Source: JACCRE01 sp049790855 (GTDB lineage Bacteria > Planctomycetota > Planctomycetia > Planctomycetales > Planctomycetaceae). Taken from it: 13,936 nt of DNA. Shown one piece after another: positions 1 to 6,740 of the stretch (positions within the stretch are counted from its first letter, which is position 1; every line of letters begins with the position of its first letter). The stretch lies in the NCBI GenBank assembly GCA_049790855.1, contig JBAQZJ010000292.1:1-13936 (forward strand). The letters are read 5' to 3'. Below the pieces are notes generated by a model. The model did no database searches, was not told the DNA's origin, and saw only the letters and a list, made by a program, of their open reading frames with translations. The position numbers and the translations under genes were made by a program.

Positions 1-1125
1 GTCGTCGGCCGAAAAGTATTCCTTCAGCTTTTCAAAGAAACTCTTGTGATGCGGGCTGACGTTCGACTTTTCCTGCTCGGCGAGTTCGCGCAGCAGTTCT
101 TCCTGACGTTCGCCAAGCTTGCGGGGAACGTCGAGGTGCAGATGCACGAACAGGTCGCCTCGCGGTCCTCCGTGCGGGTCGGGCATGCCTTTTCCGCTGA
201 GACGAAACGCTTCGTCGGGCTGCGTTCCCGGCGGGACTTCGAGTTGGTGCCGGCCTCGGAGTAAGGGGATTTCGATCTCGGCTCCGAGGCAAAGCTGCGT
301 GTACGTGATAGGAACCTGGCAGATCAGGTTCCGCCCTTCCCGGTCGAACAGGGCGTGCTCGCGAACGCGGATGTCGACGTAGAGGTCGCCCCGCGGACCG
401 CCACCCGGCCCCGGTTCGCCTTCGCTGCGAAGGCAAAGCTGCATGCCGTTGTCGACGCCGGCCGGCACCTTGACTTCGAGCGCGACCCGCTTCGCTTGCC
501 GTCCCGAACCACTGCACTGCGGGCACTTGTCGCGAATGACCTGTCCGGCACCGCCGCAGGCGGGGCAAGTCGTTTGCAATCGGAAGAATCCCTGAGTCTG
601 CACCACCTGCCCGACACCGCCGCAGTAGTGACACGTCTCGGGACTCGAACCAGGCTTCGCCCCGCTGCCGTCGCAGGTATCGCAGAGTTCACGCCGATCG
701 AGTTCGATCGTCCGCGTGCAGCCCTCGGCGGCGTCGGCCAGATCGATCGTGAGCGACGACCGAAGATGTGCCCCTCGACGGGCGCCCCGGCTGCGCCCGC
801 CGCGGCGGGAGCCGCCGCCGAACATGCCGAAATCGCCGAACAGGTCGCCGAAGGCGTCAAAGATGTCGTTGACGTCGTGAAATCCGCCGCCGGCCCCGTT
901 CACGCCGGCATGGCCGTAGCGGTCGTACCGTTCGCGTTTCGTCGGGTCGGACAGCACACCGAAGGCCTCGGCGCACTCCTTGAACCGCTCGACGGCTTCC
1001 TCGTCGCCGGGGTTCCGGTCGGGATGAAACTTGCCGGCGAGCTTTTTGTACGAGCGCTTGATGACTTCGACCGTCGCCGTCTTCTCGACGCCGAGGACTT
1101 CGTAATAGTCGCGCTTCTGAGCCAT
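1..1125 (-). CDS. dnaJ: DnaJ-type co-chaperone (Hsp40), 3' end cut by window edge
   Basis: Cytoplasmic Hsp40 that delivers substrates to DnaK and stimulates its ATPase. About 375 residues are visible and the stop lies left of the window. The N-terminal J domain starts MAQKRDYYEVLGV and has HPD at residues 34-36. It is followed by a Gly/Phe-rich linker (about residues 78-105). Next comes the type I zinc-finger region with four CxxCxGxG repeats (CDTCDGSG, CHYCGGVG, CPACGGAG, CPQCSGSG), then the C-terminal substrate-binding beta domains (VPAGVDNGMQL, GDLYVDI, GDLFVHL). Having all four zinc motifs makes it DnaJ rather than CbpA. The start is the ATG at 1125; an in-frame ATG at 1134 would add three residues, and neither has a strong Shine-Dalgarno site. 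No dnaK or grpE is visible nearby. The chaperonin genes lie further right on the same strand, separated from dnaJ by the REP/RAYT insertion and one unknown gene. Confidence 0.95.
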   Translation of the reverse strand, partial: MAQKRDYYEVLGVEKTATVEVIKRSYKKLAGKFHPDRNPGDEEAVERFKECAEAFGVLSDPTKRERYDRYGHAGVNGAGGGFHDVNDIFDAFGDLFGDFGMFGGGSRRGGRSRGARRGAHLRSSLTIDLADAAEGCTRTIELDRRELCDTCDGSGAKPGSSPETCHYCGGVGQVVQTQGFFRLQTTCPACGGAGQVIRDKCPQCSGSGRQAKRVALEVKVPAGVDNGMQLCLRSEGEPGPGGGPRGDLYVDIRVREHALFDREGRNLICQVPITYTQLCLGAEIEIPLLRGRHQLEVPPGTQPDEAFRLSGKGMPDPHGGPRGDLFVHLHLDVPRKLGERQEELLRELAEQEKSNVSPHHKSFFEKLKEYFSADD

Positions 1126-1243
1126 AGAGGGCATGGATTCTTCAGTTCGGCGTCGCCGGGAGCGTTCGATTCGGAATCGGGAATTATCGCGAAATTGCGG
1201 ACAGTTGGAAGGTCGGGATGTCGTTTGAGTGACATGCTCTTTT

Positions 1244-1328
1244 GGGTGGCATGCCTTCGCCGAAGGCGAAGGCATGTTCGTGCCACCATCGACATGCCTA
1301 CGGCCTATCGGCCGAAGGCATGCCACCC
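1244..1328. repeat. REP pair (BIME-like), copy 1
   Basis: An 85-base inverted structure. The outer arms GGGTGGCATGCC (1244-1255) and GGCATGCCACCC (1317-1328) are exact reverse complements. Inside are two hairpins. The first has 11-base perfect arms, 1251-1261 with 1265-1275, around a GAA loop. The second pairs 1294-1305 with 1310-1321 around TATC, with one mismatch. It ends 13 bases past the transposase stop, so it lies just beyond the 3' end of that gene and could also act as its terminator. Confidence 0.85.
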
Positions 1329-1341
1329 TGTCACCTTGTCT

Positions 1342-1914
1342 TCAGTCACTCGGCATCTCCGGCAGCGTCTCTAAGTCGAGAGCCAATGGACCATCCGTTC
1401 GTCCGTCGTAGTCCGCCGCACTCGACCAGTACCAGTCAGCGGGCCGTTCGCATAGGCCTCGCCGAACAGGATTCGCGTGGATGTAGTTGATTTGATGCAG
1501 CAGGGTTCTCGGCTCCATGACGTTTCGATCGTGACCTCCCCCGCGCTGCCAGAATCGGTAGTTCGTGATGCCGTTCGGCTGCGCGTCGGTCATTCTCGGC
1601 AGAAAATCGGGAGCATTCGCCTTCACCCAGGAGACGGCTCGCCTGCCGACCGCCACCTTCACCGAAGCGCAAAACCCCGCCGTATCGTATTCGCGCTCCG
1701 CAGGGCAGACGAGCAGATGCACATGCTCCGGCATGACGACGTAGGCCCAGATCAGGAACCGATGCTTCTCCCGAGCCTTGGCGACGGCTTCGCAGAACCA
1801 TTTTCGAGTGCGATCGCGATTCAAGAAAGGCCGGCCGTGGAAGCAGGTGAATGTCAGCGAGTGAGCATGCCCGGCTTCGTCGTAACGACGGAGCTTCTTG
1901 AACTTTCGGTTCAT
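1342..1914 (-). CDS. REP-associated tyrosine transposase (RAYT, Y1/IS200-like family)
   Basis: A 190-residue single-domain HUH nuclease of the TnpA_REP class. Such proteins nick and rejoin single-stranded REP hairpins through a covalent phosphotyrosine link. The HUH motif is MPEHVHLLV (His64, His66). The candidate nucleophile is Tyr144 in NYIHANPVRRGL, followed by WYWSSAADY, a C-terminal signature typical of RAYTs rather than of true IS200 transposases. The start is the ATG at 1914, with GACGAGG about 9 bases upstream; an in-frame TTG at 1932 is less likely because it would place that site inside the gene. Catalytic residues look intact and there is no frameshift, so the protein may be active. 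REP pairs flank the gene on both sides. RAYTs are usually single-copy and domesticated, and their benefit to the cell is unsettled. Confidence 0.92.
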   Translation of the reverse strand: MNRKFKKLRRYDEAGHAHSLTFTCFHGRPFLNRDRTRKWFCEAVAKAREKHRFLIWAYVVMPEHVHLLVCPAEREYDTAGFCASVKVAVGRRAVSWVKANAPDFLPRMTDAQPNGITNYRFWQRGGGHDRNVMEPRTLLHQINYIHANPVRRGLCERPADWYWSSAADYDGRTDGPLALDLETLPEMPSD

Positions 1915-1982
1915 CAGGCACGGCCTCGTCAATTCGTCTCACGCCGATCCTCACCCAGCGCTCGCGTGCATCCTCCCGTTAT

Positions 1983-2061
1983 GGGTGGCATGCCTTCGGC
2001 CCTTTTGGCCGTAGGCATGTCGTCGCTGGTTCGACATGCCTACGCCTACGGCATGCCACCC
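1983..2061. repeat. REP pair (BIME-like), copy 2
   Basis: A 79-base copy with exact outer arms GGGTGGCATGCC (1983-1994) and GGCATGCCACCC (2050-2061). The first inner hairpin is ATGCCTTCGGCC facing GGCCGTAGGCAT (one mismatch). The second is shortened to ATGCCTACG facing CGTAGGCAT-type sequence. It lies 68 bases upstream of the RAYT start. Confidence 0.85.
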
Positions 2062-2118
2062 TGCCGGATCTCAAGACCATTCACTGCGTCTTCGACTTGC
2101 CCTCGACAAGTTCTCCGT

Positions 2119-2201
2119 GGGTGGCATGCCTTCGCCCTCAGGCGTAGGCATGCTCGTACCACCATCGACATGCCTACGCCTACGGCGAAGGCATGCCACC
2201 C
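2119..2201. repeat. REP pair (BIME-like), copy 3
   Basis: An 83-base copy with exact outer arms at 2119-2130 and 2190-2201. The inner hairpins are CCTTCGCC facing GGCGTAGG and CCTACGCC facing GGCGAAGG, so the TTCG and TACG arm variants are exchanged relative to copy 1. The central linker (accaccatcgac) matches copy 1, so these two copies are closest in sequence. It sits 20 bases past the stop of the Cys-rich gene at 2222-2719 and could stabilise or terminate that transcript. Confidence 0.85.
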
Positions 2202-2221
2202 TGCCGACGTTGAAATGCGAA

Positions 2222-2719
2222 TTACTCCGGTGCGACACATCGCCATCTTTTCGGATCGTCGATGGAGCATGATTCGTCGTACGCCATGAACTCGCAGCGC
2301 TCCCAGTTCGAAGCTTCATCACAACCGTAGTTGCAGTCCTGCCTCAAGGGATACAGGCAGCAGTTGCGGAGCTTTGGATACGGGCCCGGCGGGATCGGAT
2401 CGATCTTGGGGTCGAGCCGTCGTCGAGCGTTCGCTTGCGCTGCAAGCAGTTCATCACTTCGACGACGGCATTCGACGGCTTCCGTCTCAAGAGAAGAGAT
2501 GCTCTCAATGTATTCTACGGATTCGAGAGCAACGCTCTCGTCCAGCTTTCCGTCCAGGAAGGCGTTGCGGAGACCGTTGAAACTTTTGTACTTGCAACTT
2601 GGGCATCGTTGCAGCACTGCCTCAAGAGCCTCGTTCTTCAACCGCGGAAGTTCGGATCTGATGTGGCGTTCTCGCTCTGCGAGCACGTACCACTCCTCTT
2701 CTCGGAAGGTTGGAAGCAC
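2222..2719 (-). CDS. Hypothetical Cys-rich protein
   Basis: A 165-residue protein I do not recognise. The N-terminal half is predicted helical and charged (REEEWYVLAERERHIRSEL), with a CPSC pair near residue 38. The C-terminal third is Cys-rich (NCCLYPLRQDCNYGC, then WERCEF, ESC and WRC), which could bind metal or form disulfides. No signal peptide or membrane segment is visible. The composition is balanced rather than Arg/Ser-skewed, which supports real coding. I chose the GTG at 2719 because GAGG lies 6 bases upstream. The open frame continues to 2833 but would then translate a REP-like remnant and part of a terminator hairpin. It lies between the chaperonin cluster and the RAYT unit, with REP sequence on both sides. 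No function can be assigned. Confidence 0.65.
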   Translation of the reverse strand: MLPTFREEEWYVLAERERHIRSELPRLKNEALEAVLQRCPSCKYKSFNGLRNAFLDGKLDESVALESVEYIESISSLETEAVECRRRSDELLAAQANARRRLDPKIDPIPPGPYPKLRNCCLYPLRQDCNYGCDEASNWERCEFMAYDESCSIDDPKRWRCVAPE

Positions 2720-2752
2720 GGCGCACCTCGTTCGTCTGTGCGATAAAGTGAC

Positions 2753-2776
2753 TGCCTTTGCCGAAGGCGTGCCCCC
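2753..2776. repeat. Degenerate REP remnant
   Basis: TGCCTTTGCCGAAGGCGTGCC resembles one inner half of the REP pairs (copy 1 has ATGCCTTCGCCGAAGGCG) with a few changes and no outer GGGTGGC arm. It lies just upstream of the Cys-rich gene. It is a weak call based on similarity over about 20 bases. Confidence 0.4.
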
Positions 2777-2792
2777 CGGCCTCACTTCACGC

Positions 2793-2826
2793 CAACGGGC
2801 CGGTTCCTTCCGGAACCGGCCCGTTG
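2793..2826 (-). terminator. Perfect hairpin after the downstream groEL
   Basis: A 15-base perfect stem, CAACGGGCCGGTTCC (2793-2807) facing GGAACCGGCCCGTTG (2812-2826), with a 4-base TTCC loop. It starts 34 bases past the groEL stop at 2861. There is no T-run on the minus strand after it, so it is either a Rho-assisted or stability hairpin or a non-canonical intrinsic terminator for the chaperonin transcript. Confidence 0.65.
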
Positions 2827-2860
2827 ATCGCATTGGTCATCAACACGCCGTCGGGCCGGT

Positions 2861-4474
2861 TCAGCGGATCGAGCCTTCGACGTTCGGTCGCTTGTCGTCG
2901 CCTTCGCCGACTTTCGTCACCAAGACGCTGGTCGTCAGCATCAGGCCGGCGATGCTGGCGGCGTTCGTCAGGGCCGACTTGACGACCTTGGTCGGGTCGA
3001 GGACGCCCATCTTGAGCATGTCGCCGTACTCGCCGCTGGCGGCGTTGTAGCCGTGGTTGCCGCCGGCTTCGAGAACCTCGGCGGCGACGACCGCGCCGTC
3101 TTCACCGCGGTTTTCGACGATCTGGCGGATCGGGGCCTGCAGGGCGCGGGCCACGATCTCGACGCCGATCTGCTCGTCGCCTTTGGCCTTCACGCCGCGG
3201 ACGGCGTCGATGCAGCGAAGCAGGGCCACGCCGCCGCCGGGCAGAATGCCCTCTTCGACGGCGGCACGGGTCGCGTGCAGGGCGTCCTCCATGCGGGCCT
3301 TGGTCTGCTTCATCTCGGCTTCGGTCGCGGCGCCGACGCTGATGATCGCCACGCCGCCGGTCAGCTTGGCGAGCCGCTCCTGGAGCTTCTCGCGATCGTA
3401 CTCGCTGTCGGTGTCCTCGATCCCCTTGCGGAGTTGAGCGACGCGAGCCTTGATCTTGTCCTGCTCACCACCACCGCCGATGATCGTCGTCGAATCTTTG
3501 TCGATTTCGATCTTCTGGGCGCGGCCGAGCTGGTTGAGTTCGACGTTCTCGAGCTTGATGCCCAGGTCTTCGCTGAAGAACGTGCCGCCGGTCAGCGTCG
3601 CGATGTCGCCGAGCATCGCCTTGCGACGGTCGCCGAAGCCGGGAGCCTTGACGGCACAGATGTTGAGGATGCCGCGGAGCTTGTTGACGACCAGCGCCGC
3701 CAGGGCTTCGCTTTCGACGTCCTCGGCGATGATCAGCAGCGGCTTGGCCGACCGGCTGACCTTTTCGAGCAGCGGAATCAGGTCGCGGAGGTTCGACAGC
3801 TTCTTCTCGAAGAGCAGGATGACGCAGTCTTCGAGGACGACGCTCATCTCTTCGGGATTGTTGACGAAGTAGGGGCTGATGTAGCCCTTGTCGAACTGCA
3901 TGCCGTCGGCGAGCTCGAGCGTCGTGCTGCCGCTCTTGCCTTCCTCGACGGTGATCACGCCGTCGCGGCCGACCTTCTCCATGGCATCGGCGATCAGGTT
4001 GCCGATCTCCATATCGTTGTTGGCCGAAATCGCACCGACCTGGGCGATCTGGCTCTTTGACTCGACCGGCTTGGCCAGTTCGTTGAGCTTCGCGACGGCC
4101 GCTTCGACGGCTTTGTCGATGCCGCGGCGGACGACCATCGGGTTCGCGCCGAGGGTCAGGTTCTTCAGACCTTCCTCGAAGATGGCGCGAGCCAGAACGG
4201 TGGCGGTCGTCGTGCCGTCGCCGGCCGTGTCGCTGGTCTTGCTGGCGACTTCGTTGACGAGCTTGGCCCCCATGTGCTCGTAGGGGTCTTCCAGCTCGAT
4301 CTCTTTGCTGACCGTCACGCCGTCTTTGGTGACGACGGGATTGCCGAAGCTCTTGTCGATGATGACGTTCTTGCCGGACGGCCCCAGCGTCGCCGCGACG
4401 GCGTCGCCGAGCGTCCGAATGCCGCGGGCCAGCTTCAGCCGGGCACGGTCGTCGAAGAGGAGTTGTTTGGCCAT
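2861..4474 (-). CDS. groEL: 60 kDa chaperonin GroEL, paralog without GGM tail
   Basis: A 537-residue group I chaperonin subunit. It forms double heptameric rings that fold proteins under a GroES lid in the cytoplasm using ATP. It is collinear with the family from end to end. The equatorial ATP site includes TLGPSGKNV, DGVTVSKE (Asp51) and AGDGTTTATV (Asp86). The apical domain has GYISPYFV, PLLIIAEDVE and VKAPGFGDRRKAML, and the C-terminal equatorial part has ILPGGGVALLR. The protein ends in GEGDDKRPNVEGSIR and lacks the Gly-Gly-Met repeat tail that most GroELs carry. The start is the ATG at 4474, with only a weak ribosome site. It is the last gene of a groEL-groES-groEL series, 150 bases after groES. 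The missing tail and its position suggest a specialised second chaperonin; that role is inference. Confidence 0.97.
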   Translation of the reverse strand: MAKQLLFDDRARLKLARGIRTLGDAVAATLGPSGKNVIIDKSFGNPVVTKDGVTVSKEIELEDPYEHMGAKLVNEVASKTSDTAGDGTTTATVLARAIFEEGLKNLTLGANPMVVRRGIDKAVEAAVAKLNELAKPVESKSQIAQVGAISANNDMEIGNLIADAMEKVGRDGVITVEEGKSGSTTLELADGMQFDKGYISPYFVNNPEEMSVVLEDCVILLFEKKLSNLRDLIPLLEKVSRSAKPLLIIAEDVESEALAALVVNKLRGILNICAVKAPGFGDRRKAMLGDIATLTGGTFFSEDLGIKLENVELNQLGRAQKIEIDKDSTTIIGGGGEQDKIKARVAQLRKGIEDTDSEYDREKLQERLAKLTGGVAIISVGAATEAEMKQTKARMEDALHATRAAVEEGILPGGGVALLRCIDAVRGVKAKGDEQIGVEIVARALQAPIRQIVENRGEDGAVVAAEVLEAGGNHGYNAASGEYGDMLKMGVLDPTKVVKSALTNAASIAGLMLTTSVLVTKVGEGDDKRPNVEGSIR

Positions 4475-4530
4475 TGGGGGTTATCCGTTGTTCGTGGGCG
4501 TATGCAGGGGCGGCGCGGCAGGGTGGATCA

Positions 4531-4611
4531 GGTTGAGGGTTTAGGGTTTAGGGTCGAGAGTTGAGGGGAGACGAGAGAGATCCCTCAACCCTCAACTCTC
4601 ATCCCTCAACC
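4531..4611. repeat. Nested inverted repeat in the groES-groEL spacer
   Basis: The outer arms are GGTTGAGGG (4531-4539) and CCCTCAACC (4603-4611). The inner arms are GAGAGTTGAGGG (4556-4567) and CCCTCAACTCTC (4589-4600), all exact. Between the left arms is a short direct repeat, TTTAGGG twice. It fills about half of the 150-base spacer and would fold into a long stem in the transcript. It could attenuate or process the message between groES and the downstream groEL, or it could be a mobile palindromic repeat. Confidence 0.7.
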
Positions 4612-4624
4612 CGGCGTAGCCGCC

Positions 4625-4915
4625 TCACTTGGCGACTTTGGCGAGGATGTCGGATTCGCGAAGGATCTTGACGTCGCGGCCCTCGACCTCGATCTCGGTT
4701 CCGCCGTACTTGCCGAACAGGACTTCGTCGCCGACGACGACGCCGACCTTGCAACGCTCGCCGCTGTCGAGCAGTCGGCCGGGACCGACGGCGACGACTT
4801 TGCCGCGCTGCGGCTTCTCGCGGGCGGCGTCGGGCAGCACGATGCCGCCGGCGGTGGTCTCTTCGGCGTCCATCGGCTCGACAACAACGCGATCGTCAAG
4901 GGGGTTGAGTTTCAT
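4625..4915 (-). CDS. groES: 10 kDa co-chaperonin GroES
   Basis: A 96-residue co-chaperonin that caps the GroEL ring as a heptamer. The N-terminal strand MKLNPLDDRVVVEPM is typical. The mobile loop EETTAGGIVLPDAAREKP keeps the Ile-Val-Leu residues that dock on the GroEL apical domain. This is followed by GKVVAVGPG, then GDEVLFGKYGGTEI and a C-terminal LRESDILAKV. Length is normal. The start is the ATG at 4915, with GGAG about 9 bases upstream. It sits between two groEL genes on the same strand, 142 bases after the upstream one and 150 before the downstream one. A single GroES therefore probably serves both chaperonins, unless another copy exists elsewhere in the genome. Confidence 0.96.
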   Translation of the reverse strand: MKLNPLDDRVVVEPMDAEETTAGGIVLPDAAREKPQRGKVVAVGPGRLLDSGERCKVGVVVGDEVLFGKYGGTEIEVEGRDVKILRESDILAKVAK

Positions 4916-4957
4916 CGAGTGCGGCTCCGTGAATTATGGTTGTTCGCTGGTTGGTGA

Positions 4958-5039
4958 AGAACTCAGAACACAGGACTCAGGACACAGGAAATGAACTTGC
5001 GGAACTCTTCTGAGTTCTGGCTCCTGTGCTCTGAGTCCT
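4958..5039. repeat. Tandem and inverted repeat in the groEL-groES spacer
   Basis: A 14-base tandem (ACTCAGAACACAGG at 4961-4974, ACTCAGGACACAGG at 4975-4988) is mirrored by reverse-complement blocks to its right. AGAACTCAGAA (4958-4968) pairs with 5008-5018 exactly, and 4972-4989 pairs with 5022-5039 with two mismatches. Because the two block pairs cross in order, the transcript cannot form both full stems at once, so alternative folds are possible. Confidence 0.7.
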
Positions 5040-5041
5040 CG

Positions 5042-5057
5042 GCGGGCGACAGCCCGC
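5042..5057 (-). terminator. Short GC hairpin abutting the upstream groEL stop
   Basis: GCGGGC (5042-5047) faces GCCCGC (5052-5057) with a 4-base loop, directly after the TGA at 5058-5060. There is no T-run. It may cause partial termination or stall exonucleases between groEL and groES. Confidence 0.45.
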
Positions 5058-6740
5058 TCACATCATCCCGCCCATCATGTCGCCCATGCCTCCGCCCATT
5101 CCGCCCATGCCCCCCATGCCGTGGTCATGGTCGTGGCCGCCGTGGCCGTCTTCTTCTTCCTTGGGGGCTTCGACGACGATGCCGTCGGTGGTCATCAGCA
5201 GGGTGGCGACCGAGAGGGCGTTCTGCAGGCTCGTGCGGACGACCTTCGCCGGGTCGACGACGCCGAACTTGAACATGTCGCCGTATTCGTCGTTCAGGGC
5301 GTCGTAACCGAAGTTGACGTCGGCGTTCTTGCGGACCTTCGCGGCGACGACGGCGCCATCCTGGCCGGCGTTCTCGGCAATCGTTCGCAGCGGCATTTCG
5401 AGAACTCTTTTCACGAGCTGCACGCCGAAGGCTTCGTCGCCTTTGAGCTTCAGCGCGTCGAGCACCTTGCCGCATCGCAGCAATGCGACGCCGCCGCCGG
5501 GCACGATACCTTCTTCAATCGCCGCTCGCGTCGCGGCGAGTGCGTCGTCGATCAGGTCTTTGCGTTCCTTCATCTCGGTTTCGGTTGCGGCACCGACACT
5601 GATCTCGGCAACCCCGCCGGCGAGCTTGGCGAGCCGCTCCTGGAGCTTCTCGCGATCGTAATCGCTGTCGGTCTTTTCGATCTCGGCGCGGATCTGACTG
5701 ACGCGACCCTGGACGGCGTCCTTCTTGCCGGCCCCCTGGACGATCGTCGTGTTCTCGCTGGTGATTCGCACCTTTTTCGCGGTGCCCAGATCGGCCAGCG
5801 TCAGACCTTCGAGCTTGACGCCGAGATCTTTGAAGATCGCCTTGCCACTGGTCAGGACGGCAATATCTTCGAGCATCGCCTTGCGGCGGTCGCCGTAGCC
5901 GGGCGCCTTGACGGCAGCGACCTTGAGGATGCCGCGGAGCTTGTTGACGACCAGAGTCGCCAGGGCTTCGCCGTCGACGTCCTCGGCGATGATCAGCAGC
6001 GGAACGCCCGCCTTGCTGATCTCTTCGAGCAGCGGCACGAGGTTGCGGGCGCTGCTGATCTTCTCTTCAAAAATCAGGATCTTCACATTGTCGAGAGCGA
6101 CTTCCTGGGCGTCTTCGTCGGTGACGAAGTGCGGCGACAGAAAGCCCCGGTCGAACTGCATGCCCTCGACGACGTCCCACGTCGTTTCGGTCTGCCGACC
6201 CTCTTCGATGGTGATCACGCCATCGGTGCCGACCTTCAGGAAGCAGTCGGCGAGAATCTTTCCGACCTCTTTATCGTTGTTGCCGGCAATGGCACCGACG
6301 GTCTCGATCGCCTTGCGGTCCTTGCCGCCGACCGGCTTGGCGAGCCGCTTCAGCTCTTCGACGACCGCGTCGACCGCTTTGGCGGCACCGCGGGAAAGCT
6401 GCATCGCGTCGACACCGGCGTGGATGAACCGCAGCGATTCGCGGAACAGGGCTTCCGACAAGACCGTCGCGGTCGTCGTGCCGTCGCCGGCGACGTCGCT
6501 GGTCTTGCTGGCGGCCTCTTTGACCAGTTGGACGCCCATGTTCTGGAACTTGCATTCCAGCTCGATGTCCTCGGCGACGGTCACGCCGTCCTTGGTCACT
6601 TTGGGGGCACCCCAGCCCTTATCCAGCACCGCGTTGCGGCCGCGCGGGCCGAGCGTGCTTTTGACGGCCCGCGAGAGCTTCGTCACGCCTTCGAGCAGGC
6701 TTTTGCGACAGTCCTCGTCAAACTCCAGGAGCTTGGCCAC
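5058..6740 (-). CDS. groEL: 60 kDa chaperonin GroEL, paralog with His/Gly/Met tail
   Basis: A 560-residue group I chaperonin subunit and the first gene of the chaperonin series. All core motifs are present: TLGPRGRNAVLD, DGVTVAED (Asp51), AGDGTTTATV (Asp86), GFLSPHFV, PLLIIAEDVD, VKAPGYGDRRKAML, IVPGGGVALLR. The C-terminus is an extended flexible tail that starts with a His/Asp-rich stretch (HGGHDHDHG) and continues in GGM-type repeats to GGMM. GGM tails line the folding cavity in known GroELs; the added His/Asp part could bind metal (inference). The start is the GTG at 6740, preceded by GAGGGAG at good spacing; no in-frame ATG fits the conserved MAK start. It differs clearly from the second groEL in the apical and equatorial regions, so the pair is not a recent duplication. 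Confidence 0.97.
   Translation of the reverse strand: MAKLLEFDEDCRKSLLEGVTKLSRAVKSTLGPRGRNAVLDKGWGAPKVTKDGVTVAEDIELECKFQNMGVQLVKEAASKTSDVAGDGTTTATVLSEALFRESLRFIHAGVDAMQLSRGAAKAVDAVVEELKRLAKPVGGKDRKAIETVGAIAGNNDKEVGKILADCFLKVGTDGVITIEEGRQTETTWDVVEGMQFDRGFLSPHFVTDEDAQEVALDNVKILIFEEKISSARNLVPLLEEISKAGVPLLIIAEDVDGEALATLVVNKLRGILKVAAVKAPGYGDRRKAMLEDIAVLTSGKAIFKDLGVKLEGLTLADLGTAKKVRITSENTTIVQGAGKKDAVQGRVSQIRAEIEKTDSDYDREKLQERLAKLAGGVAEISVGAATETEMKERKDLIDDALAATRAAIEEGIVPGGGVALLRCGKVLDALKLKGDEAFGVQLVKRVLEMPLRTIAENAGQDGAVVAAKVRKNADVNFGYDALNDEYGDMFKFGVVDPAKVVRTSLQNALSVATLLMTTDGIVVEAPKEEEDGHGGHDHDHGMGGMGGMGGGMGDMMGGMM

Larger units (their letters stand above)
1244..2201. mobile_element. REP/RAYT unit: Y1 transposase gene with flanking REP pairs
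   Basis: An HUH transposase gene (1342-1914) has a palindromic repeat pair 13 bases beyond its stop (1244-1328). Two more copies lie upstream of its start (1983-2061 and 2119-2201). This is the usual layout of REP-associated tyrosine transposases, whose single-strand substrates are the REP hairpins. Outer arms of all copies are GGGTGGCATGCC and GGCATGCCACCC. I see no IS-type target duplication, and RAYTs normally leave none. The limits given are the outermost repeats, not proven ends. Confidence 0.8.

Noticed and set aside
355..1374. 339-codon plus-strand frame over dnaJ
   Set aside because: Shadow of dnaJ, whose minus-strand frame shows the J domain and all four zinc repeats.
1244..2201. 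CRISPR-like array from the regularly similar repeats
   Set aside because: Repeats are palindromic pairs of unequal spacing, with a transposase gene between them and no short constant spacers.
3053..4060. 335-codon plus-strand frame antisense to the second groEL
   Set aside because: Same artefact: Leu/Asp/Ala-rich shadow of a well-conserved gene.
4531..4555. Telomere-like TTTAGGG repeats
   Set aside because: Only two units, inside a larger inverted repeat in an operon spacer; nothing suggests a chromosome end.
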